A DNA stretch of 8,328 nt from Candidatus Ruthturnera sp. Its GTDB lineage: Bacteria > Pseudomonadota > Gammaproteobacteria > PS1 > Pseudothioglobaceae. The stretch lies in assembly GCA_018648985.1 (NCBI GenBank), contig JABGOT010000054.1, forward strand, positions 1 through 8,328. The letters are read 5' to 3'. Below, piece by piece: positions 1 to 6,430 of the stretch. The translations under genes and the position numbers were made by a program. How positions within the stretch are numbered: the stretch's first letter is position 1; each line of letters starts with the position of its first letter. Below the pieces are notes generated by a model. The model worked only from the letters and a program-made list of their open reading frames with translations. It was not told the DNA's origin and ran no database searches.

Positions 1-1368
1 CTGCCAGATGATATTGGCGACGAATTAGCCAAGTTGCAAGACAGCTGCCCGGCTTTTGATTCAGCCGAAGCCAAACACATGATCGAACAATCTTTAGGCG
101 ATAGCACAGAGCGCTTGTTCAAACAATTTGACCAAACGCCACTTGCTTCAGCTTCTATTGCCCAAGTTCATACCGCTATTACTCATGATAATGACGCTGT
201 CGTCGTTAAAGTAGTACGCCCAAATATTGAGCAAACCATCAAACGTGATGTTGCCCTTATGTACGCTTTAGCCAAGCTGATTAGCAAACACCCAATGAGT
301 GAAAAGGTGCGCCCTTTAGAGGTTGTTGCAGAGTTTGAAGCTATCATCTTAAATGAGCTAAACATGCTCAATGAGGCCAACAACGCCTCTCAATTGCGAC
401 AAAATTTTCAAAATTCAAACTTGCTTTACGTGCCAAAAGTATTTTGGGGCTTGTGTAGTGAAAATGTACTCACTACCGAGCGTATTTACGGCACACCTGT
501 TGGCAATATTGCTCAACTTAAAGCTGATAATATCGATCTTAAAAGGTTGGCTGAAGAGGGTGTGATTATCTTTTTTACCCAGGTGTTTAAGCACAACTTT
601 TTTCATGCTGATATGCACCCTGGCAACATCTTTATCGGGGTTGATGGCAATTATATTGGTGTTGATTTTGGCATCATGGGTACATTAAATGAGGCAGATA
701 AAGATTTTCTTGCTGATATATTTTTAGCCTTCTTTAATCAAGATTATCATGGTGTGGCCAGTGCCTATATTGAATCAGGCTGGGCAAATGCTAGTACCGA
801 TGTGGCAGCCTTTGAAAAAGCCATCGGTAGAATCTGTGAGCCCATGTTTGAAAAATCTCTAGGGGAAATTTCCTTTGGACAAGTGCTTATGGATTTGATG
901 GCTGAGGCGAAAAATTTTGACATCACTGTCCAGCCACAACTGTTATTATTAGACAAGACTTTATTAAACATTGAAGGCTTGGGCAGGCAGCTTTACCCAC
1001 AGCTAGATTTATGGGCAACGGCAAAACCTTTTTTAGAAGACTTAGTTAAAGAGAAATACAGTATGAAAAACACATTTGAAAAACTCAAAGAGCAGGCGCC
1101 ACAATTATTAAAAGACATTCCAGAATTGCCAGCATTAGTTATTAACGCTTTGAAAAAACTCGACAAAATGAAAGATGTTTCTAGCTTATACACCCAACAA
1201 ACAGACTCAATTGTTAAGCAACTAAAAGACAACGCCAACAAGCAAACTTCGGCTATCTTTGCAGGTGCCTTAATCATCCTTTCAGGTGTTCTAGCCACTA
1301 ACGCTCTATGGCTAGCCAGTGGTATTAGTGCTGCGGTTGGTCTGGTGTTCTGGGTCAAGTCTAGATAA
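1..1368 (+). CDS. ubiB: UbiB, ubiquinone biosynthesis accessory kinase-like ATPase (5' partial)
   Basis: Atypical protein-kinase-like (ABC1/ADCK/UbiB) family member, known to assist the membrane-associated coenzyme Q biosynthesis complex as an ATPase. The frame is open from base 1, so the N-terminus lies outside the window; the TTG at 34 is internal. The first visible residues (LPDDIGDELAKLQD) match the family just after the KxGQ motif, so roughly 90 N-terminal residues, including KxGQ, are missing compared with the ~546-residue E. coli protein. Visible in order (window residue numbers): the Ala-rich nucleotide loop ASASIAQV at 49-56, a lysine in VVVKVVRP near 70, the catalytic-loop equivalent HADMHPGN at 202-209, the metal-binding VDFG at 221-224, and two predicted C-terminal membrane helices at about 417-436 and 438-452, which fits UbiB's membrane anchor. 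The stop is TAA at 1366. I see no frameshift. Identification is very secure. Confidence 0.96.
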   Translation: MPDDIGDELAKLQDSCPAFDSAEAKHMIEQSLGDSTERLFKQFDQTPLASASIAQVHTAITHDNDAVVVKVVRPNIEQTIKRDVALMYALAKLISKHPMSEKVRPLEVVAEFEAIILNELNMLNEANNASQLRQNFQNSNLLYVPKVFWGLCSENVLTTERIYGTPVGNIAQLKADNIDLKRLAEEGVIIFFTQVFKHNFFHADMHPGNIFIGVDGNYIGVDFGIMGTLNEADKDFLADIFLAFFNQDYHGVASAYIESGWANASTDVAAFEKAIGRICEPMFEKSLGEISFGQVLMDLMAEAKNFDITVQPQLLLLDKTLLNIEGLGRQLYPQLDLWATAKPFLEDLVKEKYSMKNTFEKLKEQAPQLLKDIPELPALVINALKKLDKMKDVSSLYTQQTDSIVKQLKDNANKQTSAIFAGALIILSGVLATNALWLASGISAAVGLVFWVKSR

Positions 1369-1393
1369 GGTTTTCTTTAGCTTTATTTTCGGG

Positions 1394-1399
1394 TAAAAT
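1394..1399 (+). promoter_or_regulatory. Possible -10 element of an rplY promoter
   Basis: TAAAAT (5 of 6 matches to TATAAT) lies in the ubiB-rplY gap, preceded by GGG. The positions 16-17 bp upstream (about 1371-1377) are T-rich but match TTGACA poorly. A start near 1406 would place the hairpin at 1408-1434 at the 5' end of the rplY mRNA. A competing -35-like TTTACA at 1435-1440 has no well-spaced -10. The call is weak. Confidence 0.25.
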
Positions 1400-1407
1400 T
1401 ATCACCT

Positions 1408-1434
1408 CGATATGTTTGGTCGCAAAGCATATTG
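1408..1434 (+). promoter_or_regulatory. Bulged hairpin in the rplY leader
   Basis: The stem pairs 1408-1414 (CGATATG) with 1428-1434 (CATATTG, one G-U pair), then 1415-1418 (TTTG) with 1423-1426 (CAAA). G1427 is bulged and the loop is GTCG. In E. coli and relatives rplY is autogenously controlled by L25 through a structured leader. This hairpin is a candidate for an equivalent, although similarity to the known leader has not been shown. It is not followed by a T-run, so it is not a terminator. Confidence 0.35.
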
Positions 1435-1466
1435 TTTACATAGTTAGTTTTATTTTTAGTTTATAT

Positions 1467-1491
1467 AGCACCCAATTGGTGGTGTTTTTTT
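1467..1491 (+). terminator. Weak terminator-like stem before rplY
   Basis: CACC at 1469-1472 pairs with GGTG at 1481-1484, optionally extended outward by A1467/G1468 with T1485/T1486, around an 8-nt loop and followed by a T-run (1485-1491). The stem is short. It may end ubiB transcription or act as a leader element, since it sits only about 20 nt before the rplY start. Confidence 0.3.
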
Positions 1492-1509
1492 ATTTTTTGG
1501 AGAGTCAAA

Positions 1510-2199
1510 ATGAGCATGACAATTAATGCAACAGCAAGAGATGACCAGGGCAAAGGTGCGAGCCGCCGCCTGCGTCGTGAAGAACAAGTGCCTGGTATCG
1601 TTTACGGTGCGGGTAAAGAACCTAGTGCAATTTCACTAAACATACACGAGATCACACATCTATTAGAAAACGACGATGCTTACACATCTGTTTTAGATTT
1701 GTCGATCGACAAAAAAGTAGAGCCGGTTATTGTAAAAGACTTACAACGCCACCCTGCTAAAAACACTGTTACTCATGTTGATCTATTACGCATTAACATG
1801 AAGCAAGCTATTATTACTAGCATTCCACTGAACTTTAATGGCTCTGATGACAACGAAGCAATCCGTCTAGGTGCTATTCTTAACCAGTTTATTAATGCGG
1901 TTGAAGTTTCTTGTTTACCAGCAGACATGCCAAATGGTATTGATGTAGATATCACTAACCTTGCTATCGGCGACCACATCAGCCTAACCGGCCTTACTAT
2001 GCCAGAAGGTGTAACACTGACAGCTCTAACACATGGCGATATCGAAGCACACGATCAAAGTGTTGTTGCAGTTCAAGAGCCTAAGTTAATGGCTGAAGAA
2101 GTTGAAGAAGAGATTGTTGAAACCGAAGGTGCAGAAGGTGAAAATGCTGAGGGTGGCGACAATGACGCTGAAAGCGGCGACTCAGATTCAGACTCTTAA
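1510..2199 (+). CDS. rplY: 50S ribosomal protein L25 (long Ctc/TL5 form)
   Basis: Binds 5S rRNA in the central protuberance of the large ribosomal subunit. The 229-residue protein is the long, two-domain type and not the ~94-residue E. coli type. An N-terminal L25 beta-barrel domain spans about residues 4-95 (starting INATARDDQGKGASRRLRR, with PGIVYG near 28-33). A TL5/Ctc C-terminal beta domain spans about 100-190 (around VEVSCLPADMPNGIDVDI). An acidic tail at 194-229 carries 16 Glu/Asp and no Lys/Arg and ends in a Ser-Asp repeat. The start at 1510 is preferred over the ATG at 1516 because GGAGAG at 1499-1504 sits 5 nt upstream. It is the first gene of the rplY-pth-ychF-gpmI-rpe run. In gammaproteobacteria prs often precedes rplY; here ubiB does. 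Confidence 0.96.
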   Translation: MSMTINATARDDQGKGASRRLRREEQVPGIVYGAGKEPSAISLNIHEITHLLENDDAYTSVLDLSIDKKVEPVIVKDLQRHPAKNTVTHVDLLRINMKQAIITSIPLNFNGSDDNEAIRLGAILNQFINAVEVSCLPADMPNGIDVDITNLAIGDHISLTGLTMPEGVTLTALTHGDIEAHDQSVVAVQEPKLMAEEVEEEIVETEGAEGENAEGGDNDAESGDSDSDS

Positions 2200-2215
2200 T
2201 TTGGTCTAAACCGTT

Positions 2216-2791
2216 ATGACGATTAAACTGATTGTTGGCCTGGGCAACCCAGGCAAAGACTATCAGCCTCATCGTCATAATGTTGGCTTTTGGTTTTGTG
2301 ATGCGCTTGCGCATTTATACTCAGGCTCTTTCAAAAAAGAAACCAAGTTCTTTGGTGATGCGGCGCAAATCAATATTGCAGGGTTAAACCTGCGCTTGTT
2401 AAAGCCTGGCACTTACATGAATCGCTCGGGTCAATCCATTCAAAGCATTGCTAAATTCTACCAAATTAACGTTGATGAAATTTTGATAGCACACGATGAA
2501 TTAGACCTTAATCCTGGCGTCGCTAGAATCAAATTTAGCGGAGGCCATGGTGGTCACAACGGGCTTAGAGATACTATTAAAGCACTCAATAGCAATGATT
2601 TTTACCGATTAAGAATTGGCATTGGTCACCCGGGTGACAAGTCAAAAGTCGCTGATTTTGTTCTACATGCACCTAATAAATCAGAAGTTGACCCAATACA
2701 AACGGCGTTGGTTAATTCGTTAAATGTTATTGAGCAAGTGGTTAAAGGCGATATTGAGCCCGCTATGCAGGCGTTACACACACAAGGATAA
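2216..2791 (+). CDS. pth: Peptidyl-tRNA hydrolase
   Basis: Cleaves the ester bond of peptidyl-tRNAs that drop off the ribosome and recycles tRNA in the cytoplasm. At 191 residues it has normal length (194 in E. coli). All signature residues are present: N11 in GLGNPG, catalytic H21 in RHNVGF, N69 in TYMNRSG, D94 in AHDELDL and N115 in GGHGGHNGL. These match the E. coli catalytic set N10/H20/N68/D93/N114 once the Met offset is allowed for. The ATG at 2216 is the only possible start, because an in-frame TAA lies at 2207. No clear Shine-Dalgarno is visible, so translation is probably coupled to rplY, which stops 16 nt upstream. The rplY-pth-ychF order is a widespread gammaproteobacterial arrangement. 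Confidence 0.97.
   Translation: MTIKLIVGLGNPGKDYQPHRHNVGFWFCDALAHLYSGSFKKETKFFGDAAQINIAGLNLRLLKPGTYMNRSGQSIQSIAKFYQINVDEILIAHDELDLNPGVARIKFSGGHGGHNGLRDTIKALNSNDFYRLRIGIGHPGDKSKVADFVLHAPNKSEVDPIQTALVNSLNVIEQVVKGDIEPAMQALHTQG
2784..2788 (+). promoter_or_regulatory. Ribosome binding site of ychF
   Basis: AAGGA lies inside the last codons of pth, 7 nt before the ATG at 2796. It fixes the ychF start there and argues against the in-frame upstream TTG at 2724, which would add 24 residues encoded within pth. Confidence 0.7.
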
Positions 2792-2795
2792 AAAA

Positions 2796-3887
2796 ATGGG
2801 ATTTAAATGCGGCATTGTTGGCCTACCCAACGTTGGAAAATCAACCCTCTTTAATGCACTAACGCAAGCAGGTATTGAATCTGCTAATTATCCATTTTGC
2901 ACCATTGAGCCAAATGTTGGTATTGTGCCGATTAATGATAAACGCCTACAACAACTGGCTGATATCGTCAGCCCTGAAAAAATACTACCCACCACCATGG
3001 AGTTTGTTGATATTGCCGGCTTGGTGGAAGGCGCCTCAAAAGGCGAAGGGCTGGGCAACCAATTCTTAACCAATATTCGTGAAACCGATGCCATTGTGCA
3101 TGTGGTTCGCTGCTTTGAAGATGAAGATATTATTCACGTTGCTGGCAAAATATCACCACTCGATGATATTGAAATCATCAATACTGAACTTGTATTGGCA
3201 GACTTGGCCGCGGTTGAAAAACTTTATCAAAAAGCCATTAAAAATACCAAGTCTGGCCAAAAAGACGGTTTACCACTGAAAGCCTTATTAGAAAGAGTAT
3301 TGCCAACCCTTGAAGAAGGAGAAAGCGCAAGAACCTTGTCTTATGATGATGAAGAGCTCAAACTACTTAAAGGTTTTCAATTACTAACCATTAAGCCGGT
3401 ACTTTATGTTGCCAATGTCAGCGAGGAGGGTTTTAACAACAACCCACACCTTGATGTTGTAACCAATTTTGCCAATACCGAAGGTGCACAAGTTGTGGCA
3501 ATTTGCGCTGATATTGAAGCCGAAATATCGGAGCTTGATCTTGAAGAAAAACAAGAATTTTTATCCGAGATGGGGCAAACCGAGTCTGGCCTAGATCGAT
3601 TGATTAAATCTGGATACGCCTTGCTAGGCCTACAAACCTACTTTACCGCTGGCGTTCAAGAAGTGCGCGCTTGGACTGTTAACGTTGGCGATAGTGCACC
3701 GCAAGCAGCAGGCAAAATTCATGGTGATTTTGAAAAAGGCTTTATCCGCGCTGAAACGATTGCCTTTGATGATTTTATTCAGTATGGTGGCGAAAAAGGC
3801 GCCAAAGAGGCAGGAAAACTGCGCTCAGAAGGCAAGGATTACATTGTCCAAGACGGCGATGTGGTACACTTCTTATTTAATGTTTAA
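2796..3887 (+). CDS. ychF: YchF/OLA1-family ribosome-associated ATPase
   Basis: OBG-family P-loop protein that, unusually, prefers ATP to GTP. It binds ribosomes and is linked to translation and oxidative-stress control. At 363 residues it equals the E. coli length when started at 2796, where AAGGA supports the start. In order: G1 P-loop GLPNVGKST at 9-17, G3 DIAGLVEG at 72-79, H114 (the flexible-loop histidine described for E. coli YchF), and the altered G4 motif NVSE at 207-210. That motif replaces NKxD and is the hallmark of ATP specificity. A coiled-coil insert lies at about 125-195 and a C-terminal TGS domain at about 280-363, ending DGDVVHFLFNV. Four nucleotides separate it from pth, so the two are surely cotranscribed. 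No irregularities are visible. Confidence 0.97.
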   Translation: MGFKCGIVGLPNVGKSTLFNALTQAGIESANYPFCTIEPNVGIVPINDKRLQQLADIVSPEKILPTTMEFVDIAGLVEGASKGEGLGNQFLTNIRETDAIVHVVRCFEDEDIIHVAGKISPLDDIEIINTELVLADLAAVEKLYQKAIKNTKSGQKDGLPLKALLERVLPTLEEGESARTLSYDDEELKLLKGFQLLTIKPVLYVANVSEEGFNNNPHLDVVTNFANTEGAQVVAICADIEAEISELDLEEKQEFLSEMGQTESGLDRLIKSGYALLGLQTYFTAGVQEVRAWTVNVGDSAPQAAGKIHGDFEKGFIRAETIAFDDFIQYGGEKGAKEAGKLRSEGKDYIVQDGDVVHFLFNV

Positions 3888-3907
3888 CTCTTAAAAAATC
3901 CAGGTTA

Positions 3908-5449
3908 ATGATCGCTAAAAAACAAACGAAACTACTTATTATTCTTGACGGCTGGGGGCACTCAGATGTTGTTGAAAACAACGCAATCGCTCAGGCAAAA
4001 ACCCCTGTATGGGACAATTTTAACGAGAAATTCCTTCATTCTTTAATCAGCACTAGTGGTAAAGAGGTTGGCCTGCCCGGCGAACAAATGGGCAACTCAG
4101 AAGTTGGCCACTTAAACCTGGGTGCAGGTCGTGTCGTTAAACAAGACTTTACTCGCATTCACAATGAAATTGAAAATGGTGACTTCCTTAGAAACCCAAT
4201 TTTAAAAAACTCACTAGAATATGCCAACAACAACAACAAGGCTGTTCATATTATGGGCTTGTTGTCAGATGGTGGTGTTCATTCACACGAAGAACAAATC
4301 CATGCCATGTTGGAAATGACCAAAAAACATGACTGCAAAGAGGTCTACTTACACATTTTTGTCGATGGTCGAGACTGTGCACAAAAAAGTGCTAAAAAAT
4401 ATATTCAAACACTGGAAGACAAAATTAGTGATATTGGCATTGGTGAAATCGCCAGCGTTATTGGTCGTTATTTTTCAATGGACCGCGACAACCGATGGGC
4501 TCGTGTGCGTTGCGCTTACGAACTCATTGCCAAAGGCAAAGGTAAGTTTTTGGCTAAATCTGCCATTGATGCCATTGATATGGCTTATGAACGCGGTGAG
4601 ACCGATGAGTTTGTTCAATCTACCGTCATTAAAGCGCCAACTAAAATCAAAAAAGGCGATGTACTCATCTTTATGAACTACCGAGCAGATCGCGCTCGAC
4701 AAATCACTCAGGCGTTTTTTGATGAAAATTTCCAAGGCTTTTCACGTGGAACTTTTGTACCAACTCAGTTCACTTGTTTAACCGAATACAAAAAAGACTT
4801 TAACCTACCTGTGGCTTACCCTTCAGCCAAGCTAAACAATGTTTTAGGCAAATATTTGTCTAACTTAGGCATGACTCAACTTAGAATTGCCGAAACTGAA
4901 AAATACGCCCATGTCACTTTTTTCCTTAACGGCGGCGTTGAGCGACCTTTTTATGGAGAAGATCGAGTTTTAATCCCATCACCTGATGTGGCTACGTACG
5001 ATCTAAAGCCAGAAATGAGTGCTTTTGAGCTCACCGATGAATTGGTAGAGCACATTGAAAGCCAAAAATACGACCTTATTATTTGTAATTTTGCTAACAC
5101 CGACATGGTTGGCCACTCTGGCAAACTTGATGCCGCCATTAAAGCCGTTGAGGCTGTTGATGCCTGCCTGGGTATTGTTTATCAAGCCATGCATGAAATT
5201 GACGGCGAGATGCTAATCACCGCTGACCATGGTAATGCCGAGCAAATGGTTAACCCAGAAACTGGCGAAGTACATACAGCGCATACTAACAACTTAGTGC
5301 CACTACTCTTTATTAGTGATCGTGCTGCTACAATTGCTGAGGCAGGTACTGGTTCCCTGTCTGATATTGCGCCAACTTTGTTGACAATGATGGCTATCGA
5401 ACAGCCTAATGAAATGACCGGGTCTAGCTTATTAACTTTTGAAAAATAA
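3908..5449 (+). CDS. gpmI: 2,3-bisphosphoglycerate-independent phosphoglycerate mutase
   Basis: Interconverts 3- and 2-phosphoglycerate in glycolysis/gluconeogenesis, using two Mn ions and a phosphoserine intermediate. The 513 residues match the usual 510-515. The alkaline-phosphatase-superfamily metal ligands are in place: D14 in ILDGWG, nucleophile S64 in MGNSEVGH, D399 and H403 in NTDMVGH, D440/H441 in TADHGNAEQM, and H459 in HTAHTN. Substrate-binding stretches HIMGLLSDGGVHSH, DGRD, GRYFSMDRDNRW and NYRADRAR are also present. The start at 3908 is set by homology (KKQTKLLIILDGWG). The only Shine-Dalgarno is a tight CAGG ending 3 nt before the ATG. It lies 20 nt after ychF, probably in the same operon. 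Confidence 0.97.
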   Translation: MIAKKQTKLLIILDGWGHSDVVENNAIAQAKTPVWDNFNEKFLHSLISTSGKEVGLPGEQMGNSEVGHLNLGAGRVVKQDFTRIHNEIENGDFLRNPILKNSLEYANNNNKAVHIMGLLSDGGVHSHEEQIHAMLEMTKKHDCKEVYLHIFVDGRDCAQKSAKKYIQTLEDKISDIGIGEIASVIGRYFSMDRDNRWARVRCAYELIAKGKGKFLAKSAIDAIDMAYERGETDEFVQSTVIKAPTKIKKGDVLIFMNYRADRARQITQAFFDENFQGFSRGTFVPTQFTCLTEYKKDFNLPVAYPSAKLNNVLGKYLSNLGMTQLRIAETEKYAHVTFFLNGGVERPFYGEDRVLIPSPDVATYDLKPEMSAFELTDELVEHIESQKYDLIICNFANTDMVGHSGKLDAAIKAVEAVDACLGIVYQAMHEIDGEMLITADHGNAEQMVNPETGEVHTAHTNNLVPLLFISDRAATIAEAGTGSLSDIAPTLLTMMAIEQPNEMTGSSLLTFEK

Positions 5450-5474
5450 TTTTTAACTAATTGAACTTAAAAAC

Positions 5475-5480
5475 AGGAGA
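5475..5480 (+). promoter_or_regulatory. Ribosome binding site of rpe
   Basis: AGGAGA lies 5 nt before the ATG at 5486 and is the strongest Shine-Dalgarno in the five-gene cluster. The 36-nt gpmI-rpe gap shows no terminator, which supports readthrough. Confidence 0.7.
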
Positions 5481-5485
5481 GAAAA

Positions 5486-6157
5486 ATGAAACAATCTAAT
5501 TTTATCGCACCCTCTATTTTGGCTGCTGACTTTGCTAAACTAGGCGAAGAAGTTGACAACGTATTAGCTGCTGGCGCAGATATCGTACACTTTGATGTAA
5601 TGGATAACCATTATGTGCCCAATCTAACTATTGGCCCCTTGGTGTGTGAAGCGCTTAGAAACCACGGTGTAACAGCGCCGATTGATGTGCATCTAATGGT
5701 CAAGCCAGTTGACAGAATCATTCCTGATTTTGTGGCAGCGGGTGCTTCATACATCACCTTCCATCCAGAAGGATCTGAGCACATCGATAGAACCTTAGGC
5801 ATGATTAAAGAAAGTGGCTGTAAAGCTGGCTTAGTATTCAATCCAGCAACACCACTACATGTTTTAGACAATGTTATGGATAAATTAGACATGATTTTAT
5901 TAATGTCAGTTAACCCAGGTTTTGGCGGTCAGGCTTTCATTCCGCACACGTTAGAAAAATGTCGTCAAGTGCGTCAATTGATCGATGCTAGCGGCAGAGA
6001 TATTCGCTTAGAAATTGACGGCGGCGTTGGCCCTGCAAACATTCGCGAAGTAGCGGCCGCAGGTGCAGATACGTTTGTAGCAGGTTCAGCAATCTTCAAT
6101 ACCGATGACTACAAAGCAACCATCGATTTGATGCGTGCAGAACTAGCAAAAGCATAG
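5486..6157 (+). CDS. rpe: Ribulose-phosphate 3-epimerase
   Basis: Interconverts ribulose 5-phosphate and xylulose 5-phosphate in the pentose phosphate or Calvin cycle. It is a TIM barrel with a catalytic metal. At 223 residues it has normal length. Visible active-site residues: S10 in APSILAADF, H35 and D37 in VHFDVMDNHYVPNLTIG, H69 in IDVHLMV, the phosphate-binding MSVNPGFGGQAFIP stretch near 145-158, catalytic D178 in EIDGGV, and the second phosphate-binding loop ending VAGSAIF. It is the last gene of the cluster. The next promoter begins about 20 nt after its stop. Whether it serves the oxidative pentose pathway or carbon fixation cannot be told from this window. Confidence 0.97.
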   Translation: MKQSNFIAPSILAADFAKLGEEVDNVLAAGADIVHFDVMDNHYVPNLTIGPLVCEALRNHGVTAPIDVHLMVKPVDRIIPDFVAAGASYITFHPEGSEHIDRTLGMIKESGCKAGLVFNPATPLHVLDNVMDKLDMILLMSVNPGFGGQAFIPHTLEKCRQVRQLIDASGRDIRLEIDGGVGPANIREVAAAGADTFVAGSAIFNTDDYKATIDLMRAELAKA

Positions 6158-6177
6158 CGATTAACTTGCGTATAAGC

Positions 6178-6206
6178 TTGTCGTAGCAACATCGCTTCGG
6201 TATAAT
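6178..6206 (+). promoter_or_regulatory. Sigma70-type promoter for rpsB-tsf
   Basis: TTGTCG (-35, 4 of 6) at 6178-6183 is followed by an exact 17-bp spacer and a perfect TATAAT at 6201-6206. Downstream is TACGCG, a GC-rich discriminator of the kind found at stringently controlled ribosomal promoters. The predicted start is near 6213, giving a leader of about 218 nt before rpsB. This is the best promoter match in the window. Confidence 0.7.
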
Positions 6207-6218
6207 TACGCGTTTTAC

Positions 6219-6250
6219 GATTTTAGTTACTTTTTAAGTAATAAAAAATC
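6219..6250 (+). promoter_or_regulatory. AU-rich leader hairpin
   Basis: TTACTT at 6227-6232 pairs with AAGTAA at 6236-6241 around a TTT loop. GATTTT at 6219-6224 pairs with AAAATC at 6245-6250 below a small internal loop. It begins a few nucleotides after the predicted transcription start, so it would form the 5' end of the rpsB leader RNA. Confidence 0.4.
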
Positions 6251-6259
6251 AAAAAGTTG

Positions 6260-6301
6260 AGTTGGGCGCCCAGTTTCGATAATGGGCGCCCAACTTGTTT
6301 T
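6260..6301 (+). terminator. Strong intrinsic terminator or attenuator upstream of rpsB
   Basis: A perfect 13-bp GC-rich stem pairs 6260-6272 with 6283-6295 around the 10-nt loop GTTTCGATAA, and is followed by TGTTTT. A-rich sequence on the left (6243-6255) gives a T-run on the other strand, so it could act in both directions. It may end the rplY-rpe operon, but the predicted rpsB promoter lies upstream of it, so it could equally attenuate rpsB-tsf. Each arm also contains the 10-bp palindrome TGGGCGCCCA. Confidence 0.65.
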
Positions 6302-6323
6302 AATGTATCACACAGCTTGACAT

Positions 6324-6409
6324 GTTAGTCAGGGTGCCCTTTTGCAAAATAAAGGGTTGGCTAACAGAAGTTGTGGAAGAAAGAAGTCGACAAAAGGTCG
6401 GTATTCTTT
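6324..6409 (+). promoter_or_regulatory. Candidate S2-responsive leader RNA of rpsB
   Basis: Two hairpins precede the start codon. Hairpin A pairs GTTAGTC 6324-6330 with GGCTAAC 6359-6365 (one G-U), then CCCTTT 6337-6342 with AAAGGG 6351-6356, leaving an asymmetric AGGGTG bulge (6331-6336) opposite TT. Hairpin B pairs AAAGAA 6380-6385 with TTCTTT 6404-6409 and CGAC 6388-6391 with GTCG 6397-6400. In E. coli, S2 is known to repress rpsB-tsf through the rpsB 5' leader. That these hairpins are the S2 site is inferred from position and structure. Confidence 0.5.
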
Positions 6410-6418
6410 ATTAACCCC

Positions 6419-6422
6419 GGAG
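6419..6422 (+). promoter_or_regulatory. Ribosome binding site of rpsB
   Basis: GGAG lies 8 nt before the ATG at 6431. It rules out the in-frame TTG at 6371, which would add 20 residues with no S2 homology from inside the structured leader. Confidence 0.7.
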
Positions 6423-6430
6423 AAAATATT

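Noticed and set aside
34..36. TTG at 34 as the start of UbiB.
   Set aside because: The frame is open to base 1 and the upstream codons (LPDDIGDELAK) match UbiB, so the gene simply enters from the left edge.
2724..2795. In-frame TTG start that would extend YchF by 24 residues into pth.
   Set aside because: YchF from 2796 has exactly the family length and starts MGFKCGIVG; AAGGA is correctly placed for that ATG.
6317..6322. Perfect -35 hexamer TTGACA upstream of rpsB, a possible second promoter downstream of the terminator.
   Set aside because: No acceptable -10 lies 15-19 bp downstream (sequence there is TTTTGC-like; CAAAAT is 22 bp away), and the region is better explained by the leader hairpin at 6324-6365.
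6371..6430. In-frame TTG start that would extend S2 by 20 residues.
   Set aside because: The added residues have no S2 similarity and are encoded in leader hairpin B. A good GGAG precedes the ATG at 6431, where homology begins.
6158..6430. tRNA or small protein gene in the largest intergenic gap.
   Set aside because: No cloverleaf, TpsiC-like motif or credible ORF with ribosome binding site is seen; promoter, hairpins and leader account for the space.
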